A DNA stretch of 64,000 nt, from NCBI RefSeq assembly GCF_010389155.1, contig NC_057765.1, forward strand, positions 8,494,001-8,558,000. The letters are read 5' to 3'. Both the position numbers and the translations under genes were made by a program. Source of the DNA: Erigeron canadensis. Lineage: Eukaryota; Streptophyta; Magnoliopsida; Asterales; Asteraceae. Positions 56,686-64,000 of the stretch are shown here, piece by piece. Positions within the stretch are counted from its first letter, which is position 1. Each line of letters begins with the position of its first letter. The notes under the pieces are model-generated. The model ran no database searches. It saw only the letters and a list, made by a program, of their open reading frames with translations, and had not been told where the DNA came from.

Positions 56686-57584
56686 GAGCATAAGTAAAGT
56701 TGTGTTAAGCTTAACCCATGCTAGTTCTTTGGAGCTAGTGTGTATGTGATCACGTGGTGTGGAAATCTAGATACCTCCCCGTGGCATAGTTATGTTTGAG
56801 TGTAACCGGGTGGATTAACTAACCACTACATGCGCAAAGTTCAAACGGTATACTCAGTTGGATCGACTTTGTCTTTCCTTAACGACGATGATGGACCACC
56901 GTAAGGTCTACCCATCAAGTCGGGTGTGAGGATCCCATGTAAGGTCTTATGGCCGCCTACACACAACCCCACAACCCTAAGTATGTATGGCTTATGTCAC
57001 ATAGCCTACGTCTAGCCAAAAGAAAAGAAAGTAAAGAAAGATAAGAAATAAAGAAAGTAAAGAAAGATAGAAAGTAAAGCTTTATGATGATAGACACATT
57101 TAGGACTACGAAGAATTCCTAATGTGTTAACTGATGTATATTGCTTAAATGTTGATGATATGACTTGCTAATGTATGATGTGATGGACACCATAGTAATG
57201 TGGTGATCTTAATGTGCTATGACGAATAGGTGATATTAACAATATGAAATGCTTTTGTTAATATATAATGAAATGCTTGGTAAGGCGGGTAGTTGCTATG
57301 AAGAAGACATTTAGTTTTCCCGCTTAGTTATTATGTTAGCCTTATGATGATTGGCTACTTTTAATATGACTTATGTATTGTTTATGTTGGCATTTATGTT
57401 GGTGCCAAATCTGGATTAATCTTATACTATTTTAATGATATGAATATTGTAACACCACTTTTATAAATGAACTATCCATTAAGGGTTAGTTATGTTTTAA
57501 GGATTCTGTTTTCCGCAATTCTAAACGCCATTAGGAAAAAGTTTTTGAAAATCCAGATTTTAAAATGACGGGTGTTACACTAAT

Positions 57585-58290
57585 TTACATTAAGATCTCT
57601 CTAATATTGACTAATATAATATTAAACCTAATATTTCTAATGTTCCTCCGCAAGCTGAGGCCGGGAAGCGACCTACAGCTTGTTCCGTAAGAATAGGAAC
57701 CGATCTATTGATAAGGGTTTGGTGAAGACATCTGGGATCTGATCCTGTGTAGAAATGAATTGGACTCGTATTCTCCCCTGGGCAATCTTCTCAAGGACAA
57801 CATGGAAATCAACCTCTACATGCTTTATACGAGCATGGAACACTGGATTGGCAGAGAGATAGGTTGCTCCTAAATTATCACACCATAAAATAGGGACAGG
57901 TCGCGACACCATTCCAAGCTCACGCAAAGGAGATTTAACCCATGTGAGTTCAGTGACTGTGTCCGCTAAGGCTTTGTATTCTGATTATGTAGAGGAGCGG
58001 GAGACAGTGCATTGTTTGCGAGCTGTCCAAGAAATCAGATTGGACCCAAGATAAATAGCAAAACCACCTATAGAGCGACGGTCAATGAGACAGCCAGCCC
58101 AATCGACATCAGAAAAGGCGGTAAGATCTTTCCAGCAAGTGTCAGTAAAGGCATGTAAAGTAGAACCAGAGGTATGCTTCATACATAAACCATAATTTGA
58201 AGTTCCAAGAAGATACCGCAAAATTTGTTTGACTGCAGCCCAATGTTGATCAGTTGGAGAGTGCATGAACTGGCAAACCTGATTCACAGC
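57585..58290 (-). pseudogene. Copia RNase H fragment with start of its 3' LTR
   Basis: It reads [31 protein letters not shown] and [14 protein letters not shown]. After a TAA in place of a codon in the STEAEYKAL-type motif it continues with HVEVDFHVVLEKIAQG and DVFTKPLS. The style is Ale-like copia. RT and everything upstream are absent. After the stop a purine-rich GCGGAGGAA and ATTAGAAATATTAGG suggest the 3' LTR start, which S2 then split. Confidence 0.8.
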
Positions 58291-58299
58291 AAGTGAATG

Positions 58300-58345
58300 A
58301 ATGCATCATATGTATTCATATCATATCATATCATATTGACCATGT
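58300..58345. repeat. CATAT pentanucleotide run
   Basis: A short run of ATCAT/CATAT words (TTCATATCATATCATATCAT) marks the gap between the copia fragment and the PPR pseudogene. Confidence 0.7.
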
Positions 58346-58394
58346 TTCTTAGATCATTTTCTAGCACAATTGCTTCACATAATTTGTCTTCACG

Positions 58395-59821
58395 ATCAGT
58401 CGATCACCATGGTTTCCCTTAATCCGAACTGCCATTGTGCAAACCGACTTGATGTTGGGTAAGGCCACACCTGCAGCTGCCATAAAGCATGGAAACACAA
58501 CAGCTGACCGCTATCTTACAAACAATCTAATCAGCATGTATTCCAAGTGCGGCTCTTTAAGCTCCTCTCGCCATGTTTTCAATGTAACTCTGCACAAAGA
58601 CCATGTTACATGGAATTCCATTTTGGCTGCTTATGCATTCAACTGTGATTTGCAGACAGGTATCGTGGAAGAGGGTTTGTGTCTTTTTGGACTTCTTCTT
58701 AGATCATTTGATGTTAACAAGCTAACAAATATGACAGTTGCTCCAGTTTTGAAGTTATGTTTGTATGTCAGAATGTGTACATGGGTATACTCTGAAACTT
58801 GGGTTGGAAATAGAAGTACTTGTTTCTGGAGCTCTTGTTAATATTTATATAAAGTACGGTATGATAAGAGAGGCGAGATTGATGTTTGACAACATGGCAG
58901 AGTATAATCGTGACGAGGTCTTATGGAATGTGATGCTGAGAGCCTATGTTAAAACAGGACTTTAAGAGGAAGCATTCCAATTTCTATTAGATTTTCGACG
59001 GTGTGAGGATTTAAATATGGATATTGACAGTGTGCATTGTGTTCTTAGTGCGTTTGCTAATGATGTTTATACAAACAAGAACCATATGGACCAAGTTTTA
59101 CAAATCTCTTGATTCCGTGATGGCACTTGGTGAACCAAGTTTGGGGAAAAAATTCATGTTATAGCTTTGAAATCAGGATTTGATATCGATATTGATGTTT
59201 CCAATCGTTTGATTAACATTTACGCAAAGATGGGCTGCTTCACATCAGCAAAAAGAGTATTCTTTGAAATGAAAAAAACCGATATTGTTTAATGGAATTC
59301 AATTATAAGAAGTTATGTGCAAAATGGGTCACGGGAAGAATCTGTGGTCTTGTATATAGATATGTTACGCAATGGCCTAAAACCTGATCATTTCACATTT
59401 TCAGGCGTGTTAAGTTCGTGTTCTGCACCTCCTGCAGGTTTATATCTAACTGAGAAAATCCATGTTCATGCACTTAAAAGTGGGTTTGATATCGTCATCA
59501 TTGTTTCCACAACACTTGTTAACTCTTACTCGAGAAATGGAGGAATAAACCAAGCAGAGTCACTTTTTGTCGATATAGATGAATTTGATTTGGGACTATG
59601 GAACACAATGATTTTTGCGTTTATAAATACTGGCAATAGTTATCGAGCATGGGAGCTCTTTATTATGATGAAAAGAGTTGGATACAGACCAGATGAGATT
59701 ACACTAGCAACCATGGCTAGAGACTGCAGGTTACTAAAAAGTCTGAATCTTGGGAGCCAAGTTCACGGCTATGTTCTGAAATTTGGGGTTGATCAAGATT
59801 TGTATCTTAGTAGCAGCCTTC
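58395..59821 (+). pseudogene. PPR (pentatricopeptide) gene, decayed and cut by element L
   Basis: About 475 codons of plant PPR sequence of the PLS type remain. They include LISMYSKCGSL, VTWNSILAAYA, ALVNIYIKYGMI, GLKPDHFTFSGVL, VHALKSGF, GLWNTMIFAF and GYRPDEITLATMA. Similarity from memory is to an Arabidopsis DYW-type protein of the At4g33170 kind, starting near its residue 40. Defects are a frameshift near 58,760-58,840 and stops near 58964, 59110 and 59290. Element L enters after LLLEPC at 59821, leaving about half of the usual length. Intact family members edit or process organellar RNA. This copy should not. Confidence 0.85.
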
Positions 59822-60292
59822 TGTTGGAACCATGTTAGTGTGACCGTCACTGATGATGTGTCATTCCTGATTTGATAATTGACGATAATTGAAATCCCTA
59901 TGTCTAGTAAATATATAATGGGCGTATTAACTCTTAAAGACGTAGTATAGGGTTCCCATTAGATGATTGAAGTTATGAGGACCAATATTACACACATTAA
60001 ACACCAAAGGGGTTAAATGTGTAAAAACTTTCATTATAAATAGAAAGTCATTAACCCTAAATTAGGTTAATGGAGAATCACATAAACACACCCTAATCCC
60101 TCCTAAATTCGTGTGTGTCTTCCTCATAAAATTTGTGCATCATGTTACAGCTGAATTTATCATCCCATTATCACTCAATCATCTTGTTATGGGAACTCGA
60201 AATCAATAGCAATTATGCTTTATGCTCTTACAGGTTTCACATGACGATTGGGGATGTTTTATCCCTCGAATCGAATCATGTTTATTCTAACA
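59822..60292 (+). repeat. Element L 5' LTR
   Basis: It runs from TGTTGGAACCATG to TTATTCTAACA (471 bp). A TATA box (CATTATAAATAGAAAG, near 60033) precedes the likely start. The first 45 bases match 63954-64000 with a few changes. Confidence 0.88.
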
Positions 60293-60294
60293 TG

Positions 60295-60307
60295 TGGTAT
60301 CAGAGCC
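60295..60307 (+). other. Element L primer-binding site
   Basis: TGGTATCAGAGCC is an exact match to the initiator-Met tRNA primer site, 2 nt after the LTR. Confidence 0.88.
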
Positions 60308-60382
60308 TCGTTACGAACAATCAGTCGTGATTTGGTTCGAATTTGATGAATTTTGCGAACTAAAAATCTGCACAATAAGAAC

Positions 60383-60715
60383 TTCGTGCTGACGTCATCA
60401 CGAGTTCTCGTGCTGACGTCATCACGAACTAAAGCCCACGTCGTGCTGACGTCATCTCGTGCTGATGTCATCATGGCTTCTGCAGCTCCTCGCGCTTACG
60501 TCATCACGAACTTATGCTTATGTCACCACGAACTTCAGGTTAATTTCATACACGACTTACTGAAAACCCGTGCTTACGCCATCACGAGTTTATGACTTCA
60601 TCGTGCTGACATCATCACGAATTTGTGACATCTTCGTGCGTACTGTTCACGACTTACTGATGTCTTCGTGTCTATGTCATCACGACTTATTGATGTCTTC
60701 GTACTTACATTATTA
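60383..60715. repeat. Palindrome array 3 (TGACGTCA family) in element L leader
   Basis: About ten to twelve degenerate units of TCGTGCTGACGTCATCACGA lie 25-40 bp apart. The first three are near perfect (60384-60403, 60408-60427, 60440-60458). Later ones decay to TTACGTCATCAC, TTACGCCATCAC and similar. Each good unit has an 8-bp TGACGTCA core, the binding site of plant bZIP/TGA factors. The array starts 76 bp after the primer site, in the transcribed leader. Confidence 0.88.
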
Positions 60716-60810
60716 GGAGTTATTACTTATGTTCATGTTATAGTAAAGATGATCTTAGCTGGTGAATGTGTTCATGCTTATGATTTTACCCTATAACTTT
60801 GTGGTTGATC

Positions 60811-60900
60811 TGCCCCTTGGACCCTGCCAGGGGCTGCCGGCCCTTGGACCCCGCTCCCAGGGGCGCTGCCCCCGGACCCCAGTAGTGTGGGGGGGCTTCA
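60811..60900. repeat. GC-rich hairpin block in element L leader
   Basis: About 70% GC in an AT-rich leader. Words CCTTGGACCC and CCAGGGGCGCTGCCCC recur with partial self-complementarity (CCAGGGG with CCCCCGG). It could form stable RNA hairpins and is rich in CpG/CpHpG. A reading frame through it is not a gene. Confidence 0.75.
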
Positions 60901-60924
60901 CACTATTGTACAAGATTTTATCAT

Positions 60925-61560
60925 TTGTGCCCCAAGGTCAAATGTGATTCTCATGGTGCTATTGTTCTTTTCTTTTTACATAATGAACACTAAGTATATT
61001 GATTCTGCCCAATGGTGATTTAATATATTTTGTGTTCTTAAAGGAACATTTTCATGCATAATATACACGATTCTTGATTTTGTGCCCAAAGGTCAAAAGA
61101 TAAGCGTTGTGTTGCATGACCTAATGCTCATTTGTACTTAGATATTAGTTACTTCTGCCCAAAGGTGATGTAAATTCTAAGTAGAGCCTTATGTTAACTT
61201 ATTGTTTTGATGTTTACAATAGGTTACTTATCACTAGCTTCATTGATATAATGGTCTTAGTCTCATTATGTTTAGGAACATTACTTATGCCTCTTACGTA
61301 TTCTAGGCATTACGTTAGTTCCATTACTTTTAGAGACATTACTTAATAAGTCTTAGATATCTAATTATGTTATTATAAAGAACATTATTATTAACCCTTA
61401 GTTAAGTTTAGGCATTACTTTAGTTCCATTAGTTTTATAGATATTGCTTAGTCTACCTTAGATAGCTAATTATGTCACTATAATCTTATTGCCCTTAGTT
61501 TTAGGCATTACTTTAATAATCTTCTATTACTTGTATCATAAACTGACATCCTCCTTATTT
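60925..61560. repeat. Repeated words in element L leader
   Basis: TGCCCAAAGGT and variants occur near 60928, 61005, 61083 and 61156. A second family, TTAGGCATTACTTTAGTTCCATTA with about 106-bp spacing, covers 61304-61520. No gene is visible. Confidence 0.7.
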
Positions 61561-61577
61561 CCACTGTAGTACCTAAC

Positions 61578-62728
61578 TTAGGCATTAAGCCGCTTATTGA
61601 TGCAAACTTTGCTTTATGAAAGGATTAATTACCTCTAACTCTAAAGATGCTAGACCTTGACTTACACAACTATTATGACCAAGAAATTCATTATTATGAG
61701 TAATGGCAATCTCGTCGTAACCATGAATTATTACATAACTTTCAAGGTCTTAAACTAGAGAAATAGATACAAGGTTCCGAGAAATTCTTGGTACACATAA
61801 GGTATCCACTAGTCTAATACACTTTCAAGTGTTTATATGTAAATCATAAGTCTCCATGGTTTCGACATATAAGAGATCAACCCTTCCAACTCTAAGCTTT
61901 CTTTGGTCATTTGATAGCTTCTGAATTGTGTGGAATGCTTATGTTGAGTTAATCACATGAACCATAGAACTAGAATCACTCACACATGTATTAGAAGATA
62001 CATTAAACATAAAAGAATCAAATATTACATGAAATAAGTTACCTTTCTTAGCTAGCAGTTCCTTGAAATTAAGGCAATCTGGGCACAATGAGAATTTGCA
62101 GTTAGGATTTCTAGTCAAGGACTTAAAGCTAGAGGCAGTAGCACCATGATTATCCTTTTGAACTGTAATTGTAGCCTTATTATTGTTATATCTTTCCTCT
62201 TAATGGAATTAACAGTGGTAGTAAGGTGAACACTTTAGGTTGGCCCAACTTAAGACGAACATTTTCTTGCACACACATTGCATTTAGTTCACTCATCGAC
62301 CATTTATCCTTCATAGCGCTAAAGTTAATTTTGAAGGTGTCAAAATGAGCATGCAATGAGGTCATTAGAAAATGCACAAGAAAATTGTCAAAGACTTCCA
62401 TTTTAGGACTCTTAAGCTTATGAGTCATGTCAGTCATCTTCATTATGTGTTCACAAATATTGTTATTTCCTTTATTCTTAAGCTACTTGCATACGCTTTG
62501 TACATTCCCTCAGATACTATGATGAAGTTCTTGACCATCATTAGTGACAAATGATCCGCCATATCCCACTTTCTTAAAATTCGCTTTCTGAGCTGCGGAA
62601 AAGTTAGCAGTAATAGCAGTAGGTTCATTATGGCGAATGACATAGTCAAGGTCTAGCATCTTTAGAGTTAGAGGTAATTAATCCTTTCATAAAGCAAAGT
62701 TTACATCAATAAGCGCCTTAATGCCTAA
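61578..62728. repeat. 84-bp inverted repeat enclosing the inverted gag of element L
   Basis: Arms at 61578-61661 (plus) and 62645-62728 (minus) match over 84 bp with two differences. They include the end of the leader and the gag start codon region (CTAAAGATGCTAGACC). The plus arm is therefore the original leader end and the minus arm carries the gag that now reads leftward. Confidence 0.85.
62186..62660 (-). pseudogene. Element L gag, inverted and frameshifted
   Basis: From the ATG near 62658 the minus strand reads an MLDLDYVIRHNEPT start, then after a shift KWDMADHLSLMMVKNFI. Next come KLKSPKMEVFDNFLVHFLMTSLHAHFDTFKINFS and MSELNAMCVQENVRLKLGQ, typical of copia Gag. A frameshift and stop near 62,445-62,560 break it. 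There is no zinc knuckle left of 62186. Confidence 0.8.
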
Positions 62729-62989
62729 TTGTTGTGTAAGTTACATTATCATAATTCTTGGTCATAATTCTTTTATGTCAACATGTCCAAGTTGCGTGAG
62801 TCGAAGCGTTTACTTTTCGCAGAATGTCTAGTTTCTTTATCAAAAGACTTATATTGAACACATCTTAGAATGCAATAACTTGCAACACTACACACCCACT
62901 ATAGATCTATTAGTAAAAGGAGACGTATTTGATTGTTTTCGAAGTCTGAACATTGAGATTAATAAGTAGCAAATGAGGATGATACCTTA

Positions 62990-63610
62990 CTCGTAAGTAG
63001 TTAAGAGCATTACGTAAGCTCAGGTCTGTACTCGTCCAGATATCGCTCATATTGCCAGTATGCTTGGGAGTTAAGTATATAATCCTGGATTAGCATATTG
63101 GAAAATGGCTAAAAAGATTCTACGATATCTGCAAAGGACCAAAGACTACATATTAACTTATAGAAGAGGTGAAAACTTAGAAGTAGTGGGAAGTTTTAAT
63201 TTCAATAAGAAATCTACTTCTGTATTTATATTTGTGATTAGCTGGCAAACCTATCTTTTGACGAAGTCATTAGTAGAAACTGACTGCAACAGCTACCATT
63301 ATGTCTGAACGTTCATAATTTCATGTCATGAGATGTTGTTAAAGAACCTGGTCAGTAGACTCGAAAGTCGTCAACTTTATTATTAGACCATTGAAGTTTT
63401 ACTGTGATAACTCATCTACCGTAATTTTTGAACAGTAACAGTTCAACTGGCGCTGAGATGTATCTCGATACAAAATATTTGTTTTACATGAACGGATTGA
63501 GGAAAATGTTCTTTGTATTGAGTACATAAGTACACATAAATATGCTACTGGATCCAATGACCGAAGGTCTTCCTCCTAAAATCTTCGTAGGACACGTGTC
63601 GAAGATGAGG
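62990..63610 (+). pseudogene. Element L pol remnant (RT end and RNase H)
   Basis: The reading pieces are QVCTRPDIA, AKKILRYLQRTKDY, a shortened RNase H core (KKSTSVFIFVISW, ETDCNS) and DPMTEGLPPKIF near 63551, the usual copia C-terminus. Large deletions removed protease, integrase and most of RT, and stops occur throughout. Confidence 0.8.
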
Positions 63611-63941
63611 CTTACTTAAAGACATATTATGATATCATGTTATACTTATTGGTCATTATTATTATGTTAATGAAAAATTTTCCTCCTTATTCAGATTTTG
63701 TTTGTCTATTAGTTACACTTCGAGCTCATAACAGTGTAAAGACATTACATAACAAAATTTGTCTTAGTCAATTGATCATTGCTTATTAGTTTTAAATTTG
63801 AGTCATAGTTTGACTAGTAGGGGTCCTAAGTTGATGTTCTTCTCTACAACTGTACTTATTGGCTATGATTTCGGTTTAAAACAAAATGAGTATTATCCCG
63901 GCCGGACTTATTAAATACTCATAGATAAATGATCGCTTGGT

Positions 63942-64000
63942 CAAGTAGGAGAATGCTGGAAACACGTTAGTGTGACCGTCACTGATCATGTGTCATTCCT
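63942..64000 (+). repeat. Element L polypurine tract and start of the 3' LTR
   Basis: CAAGTAGGAGAA is a polypurine tract with one purine lost. The LTR starts TGCTGGAAACACG at 63954 and copies the first 45 bases of the 5' LTR. Its end is outside the window. Confidence 0.85.

Larger units (their letters stand above)
54919..57579 (+). mobile_element. Solo LTR S2, 2.66 kb, Ty3-type
   Basis: It starts TGTAACATCC, ends GGTGTTACA, and is flanked by CTAAT at 54914-54918 and 57580-57584. These ends are typical of plant Ty3 LTRs. No coding is seen. It contains tandem duplications near 55.7 kb and 56.6 kb and a long ATGATATGATG-rich stretch. It was inserted into the LTR region of the copia fragment to its right. 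Confidence 0.88.
59822..64000 (+). mobile_element. Element L: copia element with internal inversion, running off the window
   Basis: The 5' LTR, primer site, leader, RNase H and 3' LTR start are on the plus strand, but the gag piece is on the minus strand. The 3' LTR starts at 63954 and repeats the 5' LTR start. Five bases before the element are CCTTC. The matching right flank is outside the window. Coding is strongly decayed. Confidence 0.85.

Noticed and set aside
60762..60947. A GC-rich plus-strand frame in element L's leader
   Set aside because: It crosses a low-complexity GC hairpin block and has no homology or start context, so coding is unlikely.

Overview
The window is nuclear DNA of a flowering plant, most likely a eudicot of the Asteraceae. 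The evidence is the AT-rich background, plant-type Ty1/copia and Ty3/gypsy retrotransposons, a spliced ankyrin/PGG gene with GT-AG introns, and the remains of a plant PPR gene. The family-level placement rests on remembered resemblance of the polyproteins and was not searched. No rRNA gene, tRNA gene, CRISPR array or bacterial-style operon was seen.

About 90% of the window is LTR retrotransposon, much of it nested, and target-site duplications (TSDs) let the order be read. Element D is a plus-strand copia element whose 5' LTR is at 1309-1999. Its gag is split at 4511 by element B, a minus-strand Sirevirus-like copia element at 4512-31579 (TSD AATTA, two 622-bp LTRs). B's third ORF is split by element C, a plus-strand Sirevirus-like element at 7177-21030 (TSD GAGCA). 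C's leader is split by solo LTR S1 at 7963-9711 (TSD ATCGT). To the right of B, element D resumes with its protease, is cut by a 3.2-kb solo LTR G at 31640-34858 (TSD TCATA), and continues through integrase and reverse transcriptase to 37311. There the LTR of minus-strand element F begins (37312-38951), followed by F's internal region.

From about 43.5 to 48.1 kb lies a minus-strand Tat-type gypsy element whose reverse transcriptase core is deleted. It is followed by a second fragment of the G LTR family (48077-48996) and by the gag start, primer site and 5' LTR of a third Sirevirus-like element, H (48997-50244). The only intact gene is at 50815-53753: five exons encoding a 742-residue ankyrin/PGG membrane protein of the ACD6/ITN1 type, with a copia Gag-like N-terminal segment. 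To its right are a possible LINE tail, a 2.66-kb solo LTR S2 with TSD CTAAT at 54919-57579, a copia RNase H fragment, and a PPR pseudogene (58395-59821). The pseudogene is cut by copia element L (59822 to beyond the window), which carries an internal inversion.

The most unusual signal is that the non-coding parts of several unrelated elements carry arrays of short, degenerate palindromes of different sequence. These are AGACGATCTTG-N-CAAGATCGTCT before C's gag, CACTGCGCCGCAGTG in S1 and F, CGTGCTGACGTCAGCACG and relatives (containing the bZIP core TGACGTCA) in L and near 1.2 kb, GTGGTACCAC in S1, and smaller hairpin repeats in B, C and D. The recurrence of form without shared sequence suggests that hairpin-forming or dyad-symmetric arrays are a repeated solution in these elements' leaders and LTRs.
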